From Alternaria dauci (lineage: Eukaryota; Ascomycota; Dothideomycetes; Pleosporales; Pleosporaceae), in assembly GCF_042100115.1 (NCBI RefSeq), contig NC_091273.1, positions 4,836,001 through 4,900,000 of the forward strand: a stretch of 64,000 nt of DNA, given 5' to 3'. The notes below the pieces were generated by a model, which was not told where the DNA came from, searched no databases, and saw only the letters and a list, made by a program, of their open reading frames with translations. A program made the translations under genes and the position numbers. Positions 43,342-53,588 of the stretch are shown piece by piece. How positions within the stretch are numbered: position 1 is the stretch's first letter; each line of letters begins with the position of its first letter.

Positions 43342-44389
43342 GGGGTCGGCGAAATAAACCTAGAACCAGAGCAGCAGAAGGAGAAGAAGAGGATGACGAC
43401 AACGACAACGGTACGGAATGGGAGAACGTTGTAAAAAGAGATCCAAGTAGACACGGGCGACATGGAAGATGGACTAACTATTCCGGTCGGGGGGGGGCTG
43501 GCTTACCCAACGCCTGGCCTTTGATCATGCATTGTGTACGCCCACCTACCGTATACACCGTGTTCATGTTCAAACTGCGCCTCTAATCTCTTTTTGCCTC
43601 TTTGAAGCTCTAAGCGAGGTATGCTTTGCCGTGCTTGACCGCACGCCATTGGCCTCGCTTAGAATCATTTGACGTGGCCAAGGCGTCAGCGTCAATGAAT
43701 TCGATGGGCCGCGGCTTTGAAGAGGAAATCAGACCGGGTGTATGGGTCGCTTAGACACCGTTGGACCTCCCTTCTTCGTCTGCACGTATCGAGATGGTAA
43801 GGTGGGGTTCTCTCATTTGAGTGGTCAGAATGCTAGGCATCTGTACTATCGATATTTTTGGTTTAACTTGAGACGAAACAGTTTCTTGGTGACGTTACGA
43901 CTAGTGACCTCGTGGTGTGGCGTCGTTCGGCTGCAGTTTACGGGTTCTGGCCGTACGGGGTTTGGCTGTTTAGCCGTCCGCCTTCTAGTGTTTCGGAGAA
44001 GGACGCGATAGGCTGTCTCATCCTCATCGCGAAACCTTCATGAGCGCAGGCGCATATAGGGCGGTTGCTTATGGTGTAGTCTCCTAAACGAGTAGAGGTG
44101 AGCAGGCTTGGTCGCTCGCAGCACGTGTAGATCGCGCTAGTCCTTCACTGGTCGACAGTGGCTGACATCTTGATTAGCACTGACCCCACTCATATCGATC
44201 GGGCCAAGCAGCGAAGAGCAGATAGCACCAGTAAATCTCGAGAGCACAATGGAGCATCGAGAAAATAAGGTTGATGTTATCTATGCTCATATTCGTGATT
44301 TCATAAACCCATGCCGCAACTTTAAACGCCATCTAATGCAAAAAGCCCGCCTGAAACACTCAGCAATGCATCGGATATGTACATCTTCC
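43342..44389. other. Intergenic
   Basis: This is the promoter of the RTA1-like gene (minus) and the 3' flank of haspin (minus). It contains a 10-G run near 43488. No gene was seen. Confidence 0.55.
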
Positions 44390-46651
44390 TCAACCTTCAA
44401 CATCCTCTACCCTAACCCACCGCTCTTCCAACGCAAGCACTACCAACTCCTTCGCGCTACCCAATCCCTCTTCCCAACCCAACGCGACAGGACATAGCAA
44501 CTCACTGACCCTCTGCAAGACCTTGTACAGCCTCATAGCCTTCTTCTCAACTTTCTTCGTATCGACCTCATCGCGTTTAGAAACGATAGGACGGGACGAG
44601 TCGTGATGTGGTGGGGAAGAAATAGCGGCGAGATGATTCAGTAACTTGTGGAGCAGAAAGTGCAACCAGACGAGATTTGTTTTAGGGTGGAAATCGCGCC
44701 AAACGTCGTTGTCTTCTTCTTCTTCAGGCTGCACCTCCTCTTCTTTGAGACTTTGCTCAATATCAGGTACAGCCTCGTCCTTGTGCTTCCTGGGTGACCT
44801 CCGGAGCGCTGGTGGCTCCTCGTCTCCAGAGTCGAAGCGAATGTGATTGTTCTTTCTGGGTGAGCGTCGGGGCGTTACTGGCACTTGCTCCGGCTCCTCT
44901 TCGTCTTCTTGTCCCTCTTCCTCCTCATGCGCTGCGTCAAACTGTTCGTCATAGATAACATGCAGTGGGTTATCGAAGACTGCCACACCGCGCATGTAAC
45001 GGTATATTTCGTACTGGTATTCCTCACTTGCGTCGCCATGGAAGAGCGCGAGATCCTTGTTGAGATCCAGATAAGCGACGTCGACCGTTTCTTCAGTTGC
45101 AGACGCGGCCGTGGAGCTTGAGACATGCGACATGGTAGATAGCCTTCGGGACTGGGGCAAAGAAGCGAGGATGTCTGCGCGTGACAAGGTGTAGTCGATG
45201 ACCGTTGTATCCAGACCCGTGAAGCGGAGTTTGCGGCGCAGAGGGTCTTTGATAGAGGGCTGCATCACGTCCCCACCTGTGCGTGAAGATCGGACGCAAA
45301 TGTTACCGAGATGCAAGTCGCGATGCTCGAACCGACATGCCTCTTCTGCTTTCCCTACACTAATCGCCACGCCCCAGAAGACATCCCAGGCTTCCCATAT
45401 CGAAGACATGCCACCTGTTTCCATGAGCTTCTCAACATCCGTACCAGCGTCCTGCATCTCTACCACCGCCCAGAGCTGGAACTCATCATAGCTGGCCTTC
45501 TTGCTTGGGTCAGGAAACTCGCTCTTCTTGCCACGTGGCCGTGCTTTATTCCATTCCTTCCACGCATCGTTGAAGGAAGCCGAAGGTCTACCTTGCACAA
45601 TTGTAAGGTCGCGGAAGACGGTAAAACCAGGAATGTGAGTGAGATTCTGAAGGAGCTTAACCTCGGAAGCAACGTCATCAACCTGTGACTTATAGGCATC
45701 ATCCTGTTCGCGTTGTTCCATCTCCTTCTCTAGCTGGGCCTCTCGATCGCGAACTGCACGAGCATGCAATTGGCTTGGTAGAGGCACAGCTGGTGGCGTC
45801 TTGAGCGCTACGACTTTGAGCACCGACTCTTCTTTGACTCCGTTTGCGGGCGAAATCGCAGATAATCTGTATACTTCCGAGAAGGAAGCTTCTGCAATCT
45901 TGGTGACTTCAAAGTGCGGTGCCAGCTCGTCTGACCACTCCTGAAACCCTATGACCTTCTTTCTGTCGCTGAGCGCCAACAGTGGGGAAGCATACGCGGT
46001 GTAGACATCCTCGGGCTCCGGTGTCGGCTCGGGCGTAGGTAAGCATCTTGTTCGTTGTATGGACGCTTGTTTCGAAAGAGCTGGTTCTATCTGTACGGGG
46101 GTTACTATAGGTGTGGCAACAACGTCTTGGGCCACCACGATAGGCACCACACGTTTCTTCTCCTTCTTTGGTTTCGGGGTTGGTCGGTCTAGTTCGTGGG
46201 CATTGTTCATAGCGTTGATGTTGCGGTCGCTAAGTACCTTTCGGGGTTTTCGTGGTTCCTTGAGTAGCTTGGACTCGTCCTCCTTCGTGGCCTTGATCGA
46301 TAGGGCTTGCATGCTCTGTTCCAAGACATCCTCAAGTGGAACGGCATTCTCTTTTATAGTATCTTCAATGCGTCCAGGCTTCGCTTTCCGTGATTGCGAT
46401 CGTTTTCTCGAGGTACCCGCATCTTCCGCAGGCTGTGTATGCTCTATTCGTAGTTTTCCCAATCCCTGCTCCAACACCAATATGTCGTCTCTTTCTGCTT
46501 CTGTTGGCCGTTGTCGATCACGTGCTCTGCCGCTAGTCGCATTTTTGTCCTCAACTTCTCTGTGCGCAGCCTCTTTCTCGGGGGACAGGAACTTTGTGAA
46601 TGCTGTCCGCTCTCCATTCCTCTTCTTTCCGTATACGACTTTTGCGGGCAT
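44390..46651 (-). CDS. Haspin-like serine/threonine kinase
   Basis: Single-exon gene for 753 residues. Residues 1-230 are charged and disordered (Lys/Arg/Pro-rich). The kinase domain begins near residue 240 (FQEWSDEL, then KIAEASFSEVYRL) and shows the divergent haspin signatures: SVLKVVAL with the ATP-contact Lys, catalytic HRDLHLGNI near residue 440, and DYTLSR near residue 484 where most kinases have DFG. A haspin-specific YQYEIYRYMR and VWLHFLLHKLL follow. Haspin phosphorylates Thr3 of histone H3 and guides Aurora B to centromeres. An acidic insert near residues 580-650 contains two nearly identical RRSPRK motifs, so nuclear or DNA-proximal targeting is plausible but inferred. Confidence 0.93.
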   Translation of the reverse strand: MPAKVVYGKKRNGERTAFTKFLSPEKEAAHREVEDKNATSGRARDRQRPTEAERDDILVLEQGLGKLRIEHTQPAEDAGTSRKRSQSRKAKPGRIEDTIKENAVPLEDVLEQSMQALSIKATKEDESKLLKEPRKPRKVLSDRNINAMNNAHELDRPTPKPKKEKKRVVPIVVAQDVVATPIVTPVQIEPALSKQASIQRTRCLPTPEPTPEPEDVYTAYASPLLALSDRKKVIGFQEWSDELAPHFEVTKIAEASFSEVYRLSAISPANGVKEESVLKVVALKTPPAVPLPSQLHARAVRDREAQLEKEMEQREQDDAYKSQVDDVASEVKLLQNLTHIPGFTVFRDLTIVQGRPSASFNDAWKEWNKARPRGKKSEFPDPSKKASYDEFQLWAVVEMQDAGTDVEKLMETGGMSSIWEAWDVFWGVAISVGKAEEACRFEHRDLHLGNICVRSSRTGGDVMQPSIKDPLRRKLRFTGLDTTVIDYTLSRADILASLPQSRRLSTMSHVSSSTAASATEETVDVAYLDLNKDLALFHGDASEEYQYEIYRYMRGVAVFDNPLHVIYDEQFDAAHEEEEGQEDEEEPEQVPVTPRRSPRKNNHIRFDSGDEEPPALRRSPRKHKDEAVPDIEQSLKEEEVQPEEEEDNDVWRDFHPKTNLVWLHFLLHKLLNHLAAISSPPHHDSSRPIVSKRDEVDTKKVEKKAMRLYKVLQRVSELLCPVALGWEEGLGSAKELVVLALEERWVRVEDVEG

Positions 46652-47305
46652 GTTTGGGAGGCTGAGCGAGCGGTAAGGTTTGGTTGACGGTCAGTTGAGG
46701 CTCCAGTTGCGAAGTGCCAGGGTTTGGAGGGGTCCACGACGGAAAGTCTAAGCGAGCCGTTTCCCTGGCAACGAACAAGGCCCGGCGCGAAGCTTCTCCT
46801 AAGCACGACTTGTGAGGAGCCATCATGCGCATAAGAGAGTGACGTAGTGGAAGGCCCAAGAAGATGCACATTGGCAGGAAAAGCGATGATACACTGGAAA
46901 GACTGTTTATGGAAGCCAGCAAACGGTTCCGCAGAATTAACATTAAAACCAACAGGTTCTCTGTATTCTAACAGGGGCCTCTAAAGCATCCTCCCAATGC
47001 GATATCAAACAAACGCTCTCCTCAAACAAGCGTTCAAATCGTGTACGTGCAAGCGACAGTCCAATCTCCCTGCACCAGACCTAGAAGCAGATTACATACG
47101 GAAGATGCCCAGATGACCGGCAGGGGGGCAGAAACAAGGCGACCAAACGCTGGAGACAACAAGATGAATGTATTGGACAGTTGGACAAATGAAATATGAA
47201 GCCCCTTGAAAAGCGCAGAAAGGGCGTTGAAAGTAGTGTTGTGACAATTTACAACCAAGTAGCTGTTGGTGATTGGTAGGTAAGAGGATTCGTGAATGGA
47301 GAAGC
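46652..47305. other. Intergenic
   Basis: This is the haspin promoter and the 3' flank of the SSK1 gene, both on the minus strand. No feature was seen. Confidence 0.6.
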
Positions 47306-49737
47306 TCAGATGTCTCCACTGTCAACTTTAGCTGGCGGTGTCTCAGCCTCCTCTTGTAGAATGGGCTGTTGTGGTACGACACTCAGACTCTTGCGTTTGC
47401 TCTTTCTCTCGGTGTCTCCGTCTTTCTTTACGCCGTTTGTCTCTGGATGCGCGGCGGTAGTCGGGCTCAGGCTGCTGCTCGCCTTCTTGTTCGGAGCAAT
47501 GCTTGCGTAGCTACCGGAGAGCTTCGATGTGCTGTCGTTGTTCTCAGACTTGTCGGCAAAGTCCTTCCACTTGCGCCATCCGTCAAAGTCAATCAAGGCT
47601 TGCATGCAACCCCATTCCTTGACCTTGCGCTCGAGCCAGACAAAGTTGACAGGCTATGACGTGTGTTAGTGGGAGTGCTTCCGTGTACAACATGACTTGT
47701 TCTTACCTTTGTCAAAAAGTCGTTACAACCAGCCGCCAGAGCCTCGTGTCTGTCGCTCTGCAGCGAGCTGGCTGTAAGTGCGACGATAATGACGGGGCTT
47801 TTAAACATGCCCTTGTCACCAAGACGATCGTCCTCGACCAGCTCGTTTTGCTCCTTGCCCTCTGATCCCAGTCTGTTGTTGGGGGCTTCGCTGCTGCCAC
47901 TGCTGAAGACACCGATGCTGTTGACACGCTCCAGCCGCCTAATCTCTTTTGTTGCCTCCAGGCCGTTCATGACGGGCAGCTGAATGTCCATGAGCACCAA
48001 ATGGAATCCACCTGCCTTCCACTTGGTTACTGCCTCTTTTCCGTTCATGGCGCGCTGCCACCGCACCTTCAAACGCTGCATAAAAGCACCCAGAACTCGC
48101 AAGTTGATGATGTTGTCTTCTACAATCAGCACATTGATGGGCGGCACTGAGCCGTCCAGAAGGCCGGCCGGTAGGCTTGGTTGCTCCAACTGTGCCTTTC
48201 TCCGCTTCTTTTTCACGACCGGTTGAGGTGAGGAAATACGGGGGGTGGGTGGGGTCGATTCATGGAGGGTCTGCGAGTGCGAGGCAGGATCAGCTGAAGC
48301 GGGTGGGGTGGGTATCGGGTTGTTCGAGGCAGCAGAGTTCTTGGCTTCGGACGCAGAGGAGTCGTGGCGCGGGCGGTTTTGAGGGCGGGTGGATGTCGCT
48401 GAAGAGGGAATGCCGCCGCCGAGGGTGGTTGGGGAGGCCGTGTGTGTTCTAGGGTACTTTGGTCGGTGGGCGTGTAGCGGCCCTCGTCTGGTGCCGCCGG
48501 GTGACGGGAGTGCAGGCAGCTGTCCCGTATTGAGGACAGCTATCGAATGAGGGGCATGGGGTAGGGGAATGCGGGCTTCGCGCTCCTGGCCCGAGGCAGC
48601 TGGAGAGGGAGCGATGACGGGCATGGGCGGGAAGTACTCGGTCTGGGCATGGAGGCCATCCTCGTGGTGGGCGTAGTACAAGGGCACACGTGGTGAGGGC
48701 TTGGGGGTCCGCCGTTGCGGCACGTCGATGATGAGGGCCTCGTGGACGGTCTGGCCGCCAGGGAAGTAGGCATCGAGGGTGCGGCACATGTCCTCCTCGG
48801 GGCCGAGGGTGCGCTCGCCTGCGCGCTGGGAATCGCGGGGGATGATGCGCAGCGTCACGTCGGGCGAGTCGAAGCTCCTGCCGAGCGAGTTGGCGTACTT
48901 TTTGAGAATCATGTCGCGCACATCGTCGACCAGGTCGTCCTCGCGGATCTGCACCAGCGTGGCCGAGGCACTGGGGCGCTTGACCCAGATCTTGCGGTGC
49001 AGCATGCCTGCGCTGAAGGGAGCGGGTGCTCCGCCAAAGTAGTCGGCGACGGTGGGCGGCCCAGTGGCTATGGCAGCCTGGGGGATGTCGGGGACGAGCA
49101 GCTTCTTGATTATCTGCGCATCGGTCTTGTTGACGACGGACTGGCGGCGGACGAGCGTGGGCGATGGCGGATACGACGTGTTGGTGCTGGCGGCGGGGGG
49201 GACGTCGCTGTGGTGGTGGTGGTGTTGGTCGTCGCTCGGTGCGGAAGAAAGCGATGGTGGCTCTGCGCGGTCGAGCTCGGCAGGCGGGTGCACTACGGGA
49301 CCAAAGGGCGTGGGCTCCTCGAGCGTCACCTTGGGACACACAATGGGCACGTCGTCGGCGTCGGCTGAGGGCTTGCGGGCGTGGGTGCTGGCGGCGCTCG
49401 TGCCCGTGTACGTCGAGTGTCGATCTCGCGAGGTGTTCAGGCTGCCAGTGCTCCCGTCGACGTCGGCCTGACTCTCGGAAGCCGTTCCCAGTCGCAGCAC
49501 TTCCGACCTTACCATTCGTGGATCCCCTCTCGTCTCGTCGCCAGCGTCGGCCCTCGTCGCCTCAGGCAGCTTCTGGAGCGAGATGCTTCTGCGCAGCGAG
49601 CTGGGCGGTGGTGGCTGCCGCTCGCTGCCCGCCGACGACGTGATCGAGCGTGCACCGCTGGCACGGGTCGACGTCGCGCTGCTGCGTCGCAGCAGTTTGG
49701 ACCGCGCATTGTGCAGCCGCGCCTTGATACTGCTCAT
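47306..49737 (-). CDS. ssk1: SSK1-type response regulator of the HOG pathway
   Basis: Predicted 792-residue protein from exons 49737-47707 and 47653-47306. The 53-nt intron has a GTAAGA donor, a CTAAC branch site and a TAG acceptor; phase 0 joins NDFLTK to PVNFVWLERK, which restores the conserved end of the receiver. Residues 1-530 are Ser/Pro-rich, with a folded region near 230-330 (RKIWVKRPSASATLVQIRED). The receiver domain (about 535-690) has NVLIVEDN, the phospho-acceptor Asp584 in LVLMDIQLPVMNG, the switch Thr in IIVALTAS and the Lys in FLTKPVN. A loop of about 30 residues (Ser/Gly/Glu-rich) sits between helix 3 and strand 4, as usual in SSK1. It receives phosphate from a histidine phosphotransfer protein and controls the Ssk2-type MAPKKK in osmotic and oxidative stress. 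Confidence 0.95.
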
Positions 49738-50724
49738 GCCAGCAACGAGCCGGAGGCGGCCAGCATGCAGTTTGGAGAAGCGCTGCGAGGCCGTTGCGTT
49801 GCGAGAACTGGGGGAGAAATGCTGGCCTGACTTATTTGGGTCCGCGGCGCTGTGAGAAGCTATCGGATGGCCTTGGCCGCCTTTCCATCACTCGCACGCA
49901 ATCTGAACGACTCGTGATGCGGGGAGGCGAGGGAGGGGGGCACACGAGGAGAATGGACAATTACGATTAAAACAAGAAGGAAAGGGGCACGACCAGATCA
50001 CTACAAGACACGAAAAGGAAATGCGACGTGTTGTGCTTCTTTGCAAACAAGTATTACCATGTTAATCTCACAGCGCGCTTGGGCCCTGGGGGAGCCTTCA
50101 CCCCTCTTGCTCTTGACACCGCCCAACTTGCCACCTCCAAGTGTGACCCAGTCTGGGTGTGTGTGTGCCCTACGCATGCCTTATCCTAGAGACGTGGCTC
50201 GCCCAATGTCACTCGACGCCTTCACTCATTGCCTGGAGTCGTCTTCACGGACTATCCCAGCACGTTCCTCGCCAACTCATCTTGAGCCAGAGCCCACTGG
50301 GACCCTCCCAACTCCTATTCAATCCACACCCATCGTAAGTAGCGCCCGGCTCACCCGCGCACCCATCGTCGATTCGCACATGGACTCCCGCGTGCTTCCA
50401 TCGCCACACATATGCACGCTGTCGAGATAAACTTGATGTCACAAACGGCCTACACCACATCCGGTTCCCGTGCGCCACTGTGGCTGATGAGGTCTCGTTT
50501 CCACCCCCATTGGTTGACATGTGCAAATTGCGTTACAATCGAATGTTGAGTGCATGAACACAGAACTGTACGACAAACCTTGGGGTGCCGAGTGCATCCG
50601 TGCTTTCGTCTGACCGTGCAAGCTCCTCAAAGTCAACATCCTTAGTCACTAACGACGCCGGCACGACTTATCCCAGCTTCTTGCCGGACCTCCCGATAAG
50701 CCAATTCTACATCGCAAGTTCAGT
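49738..50724. other. Intergenic, divergent promoters
   Basis: This is the upstream region of ssk1 (minus) and the sirtuin gene (plus). Open frames are short and unconvincing. No feature was seen. Confidence 0.55.
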
Positions 50725-51645
50725 ATGAATGGTCCTCGTGAGGACGACCAATCCGCCTGGTCACGTTTTGCACATATTCTAGCAACATCATCGCGAATCC
50801 TGTGCGTCGTAGGTGCTGGACTCAGTGCGCCATCCGGCCTGGAAACATGGCGTGGAACAAATGAAACATGCGATAAAGTCAATATCAAAGAGCTGGCGTC
50901 ACCCAAAAAGTTTCGAGAAGATCCAGTCAAAGTGTGGAACTTTTACGGCCATCGCTTACTTGAGGCATTGGCGGCTCAGCCAAATCCAGCACATCATGCG
51001 CTGGCGGCTCTTGCTAGGTGGCACGGAGACTGGTTGACTGTCAATCAGAATGTTGATGGTAGGACGGTCCTCCTAGAAATCAAAAACCGTGCAACGGTGC
51101 GCTGATCTGTTGTTAGGCTTCTCGAACAGACCAACCATCTCACATCAACACTGCTCAGCCTTCACGGCACATTGAAACGCGTTCGCTGTACCGTGTGCGA
51201 TTACCAAATTCATGTCCAGAAGCCTAACGATATTCCTTACTTGGTGTCACTAGCTGATGCTGATGAGCGATCACCCTCGGTCTCATTATCTGATCTTCCA
51301 CACTGTCCCGAATGCGCCAACTTATTGCGTCCCGGAATTGTTTGGTTTGGCGAAAGACTCGCAGCTGGTGCACCGGACAGAATCGATGAGTGGATATCCG
51401 AGGACCGCGTTGATCTAGTGATTGCTGCTGGTACGAGTCTGAAAGTTTTTCCAGCTGCAGAATGGGTGAACACAGTGCGGACTTATGGAGCATCTCTAGC
51501 TATCATGGACACAGATGAAAAGCACTGGGTCAGGGATGAAGATGAATTGAACGACGGCGACTGGCTCTTCTTGCAGGATGTCGCGATTACGCTACCGAGA
51601 ATACTAGAACTCATCAAGAACCAGTCTCAAACAACGAGCCAATAG
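50725..51645 (+). CDS. Sirtuin-family deacylase, exons out of frame (possible pseudogene)
   Basis: Two parts read clearly as a SIR2 protein. Part 1 (50725-51058) has the NAD-binding GAGLSAPSGLETWRG and the TVNQNVDG motif. Part 2 (51117-51645) has the catalytic His in LSLHGTLKRVRC, two zinc-binding CxxC pairs (CTVC, CPEC), RPGIVWFGE and AAGTSLKVFPA. The only credible intron is 51059-51116 (GTAGGA donor, GTTAG acceptor, 58 nt). It leaves one base before it but exon 2 needs two, so translation would shift and stop soon after. The part-2 frame itself is free of stops to 51645. Reasons could be a one-base deletion, a sequence error, or an unusual splice. The size, about 290 residues if joined, suits a small class III or SIRT5-like sirtuin. 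Confidence 0.75.
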
Positions 51646-51992
51646 TACCATCATATTAGCTATAGGTTACACCTGGCGATATAGGTACGCGGCTGCGCGA
51701 GGGACGGGAAAATAGTTAGCCCTCCAGGGCTTAGTCTTCCAACGTTAGTAAGAAGCTAAAACCAGCCGGGGTAATACTGGGGCCGCTAGCTCCTACCTCA
51801 TCTTCACTCGATGAGTTTAGAACCATCTTTCTCACCGCACCATACGACCCTCGACGCCGCTACTCTAGCCTGAGTCCTCGCATACTCCGCTCGCGTTGAC
51901 TACCTCGGCTACGGCTGGCTACGCTCTAACTATCAACAACCGTATCGCAGAAGCAAGGCTCTATCAACAGCTCTGGGCGAACCATACTCCAT
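51646..51992. other. Intergenic
   Basis: This is the short spacer between the sirtuin and the kinase-like gene on the same strand. No feature was seen. Confidence 0.6.
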
Positions 51993-52706
51993 ATGGTCGT
52001 ACCCGAAAACAAGCGATTTCTTGCTGCCGGGAAATCCGGGGTCGTTTATGAGATCGATCCAGAACGCGTCCTAAATGAGTATCACGATGCTGACGCTTGC
52101 GAGACTGAGCATATCGTTTACAAGCGACTTGGTTCACACCCCAATATCGCAAAAGTGCTGGAAATGCGGACGGATGGATCTATTGTTCTTGAGCGAGGTA
52201 CACCACTTCGGAGTATCTGTCGATCCCCCTTTGCAAATGAGATATCGATTGAGAGGAAAGTCCGCTGGCTGAGACACGCAGCAGAAGGCTACCGATATTT
52301 ACACGCCCAAGGCATCATTCACGCTGACGTCGGAAGCCACAATTGGATACTGACAGCGCAAGATTGTATAAAGTTGATCGACTTTGAAGGCTGCGGTATT
52401 GATGGTGGACCGGCAGGATCCTGCTACGAATGGTTTAGCTACCGGCCCTCGATACCCCGGGTGAGTCAAGGCACGGATATCTTTGCATTTGGGTGTGTCA
52501 TCTACGAACTTTCAACCGGCAGACCGCCATTCCATGAACTCGAAGCATCAGATGATCGATATAGGCAGGTCGAAGAGCTATACGCAGCTCAACAATTTCC
52601 TGATATTACAAATCTTCCTCTTGGCTGGCTGATACAGAAATGCTGGAATGGTAACGCAAGCTCAATGAGCGATATTATCATGGATCTTGAGGCGTTTCCC
52701 ACGTAA
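51993..52706 (+). CDS. Small atypical protein kinase, probable pseudokinase
   Basis: Single-exon gene for 237 residues, consisting of a kinase domain only. A glycine-rich loop, AAGKSGVVYEI, starts it. The strand that normally carries the ATP-contact Lys reads ERVLNEYHD, with Asn where Lys is expected. The catalytic loop is HADVGSHNW, which keeps the catalytic Asp and the metal Asn but has Ala for Arg. The DFG motif reads DFEG, a form I recall from a large group of small fungal kinases. A GTDIFAFGCVIYELSTGRPPF helix and a closing QKCWNGN segment complete the C-lobe. Loss of the Lys suggests weak or no catalysis, so a scaffold role or decay is possible. It lies 347 bp from the damaged sirtuin, in the same direction. 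Confidence 0.82.
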   Translation: MVVPENKRFLAAGKSGVVYEIDPERVLNEYHDADACETEHIVYKRLGSHPNIAKVLEMRTDGSIVLERGTPLRSICRSPFANEISIERKVRWLRHAAEGYRYLHAQGIIHADVGSHNWILTAQDCIKLIDFEGCGIDGGPAGSCYEWFSYRPSIPRVSQGTDIFAFGCVIYELSTGRPPFHELEASDDRYRQVEELYAAQQFPDITNLPLGWLIQKCWNGNASSMSDIIMDLEAFPT

Positions 52707-53588
52707 TTGATCATGAATTGTCCTTCCTCATAGCCACCAACGAGCTAGACCACTAGCACTCGAGGAAGCGAATTCAGAAGGCGTGCCCATTGGATAGCCA
52801 TACAGCGCATTGATCAGACTCACTCCAACAACCAAGACGCCATACTAGTCTTGTGAAACGTCTCTGTTGCAGTTCTGTTCCATCGACCATGGAGTAATCA
52901 CGCAACAACTCTTCTGCATACGGCTTCATATAGCACCCATACGAGCTTGTCTTCCACATACGACCATAGATTCAAGAATATAGCGCTTCCCGTTCGCTCA
53001 GCGGTACTCAAGCTTGTAATCGGCGGATTAGTAGTCAGGTGGGTGACCACTGGCGAATCCCCGCTGTTGTATGTTTTTGCCTTGAATTTTTTGCCTGCTA
53101 ATTCGGACTATCTATCTACTCTCATGTGCACCAAGACAGCAGCACACAGAGTAAGGAGGAGGAAGACAGTCTGAACTTGTGATGAGACATTGGTGACGCT
53201 GCGGGTTATGCTACTGAAGATACCGTTCCACCTCAACATTAACATCAACATTAACATCAACAAGTCTTGGTGATTGAACGTAGACCATCATGGTGGTGAT
53301 GATGAGACGCTCGTGTTCAGTATACTTTCGCATTTCATGTGAATATGCGCTTCGTGCCGAAACGTAACAACGCTATTCCCCCAGCACGTATATCGTGCGT
53401 AACAATGGGGGTACTCGTCATAGCAGGAAAAACAACCTCTCCCAAACACAGAACCCCATTCCCCTTTCGTCTACAAAGCTTCGTTGTGGACTCAAGGCAA
53501 CATATCCAACGTTCCCCGTCTATCTTCGTTTCGCTCTTCACGTCATATCCAAGACTCTCTACCCTCTCCTCGTCTCTCCCTGTGAGGC
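52707..53588. other. Intergenic, convergent 3' ends
   Basis: This is the 3' flank shared by the kinase-like gene (plus) and the PKA gene (minus). It contains a short imperfect repeat of the unit AACATTAACATC (about 2.5 copies, 53233-53263). No gene was seen. Confidence 0.6.

Noticed and set aside
48449..49339. 296-codon minus-strand frame within the ssk1 first exon
   Set aside because: It is the same strand but another frame, Arg/Pro/Ala-rich from GC content. The ssk1 frame carries the conserved receiver domain.
53233..53263. AACATTAACATC repeat as a functional element
   Set aside because: Only about 2.5 imperfect copies occur, in a convergent 3' flank. It is too short to support a claim beyond a small microsatellite-like repeat.
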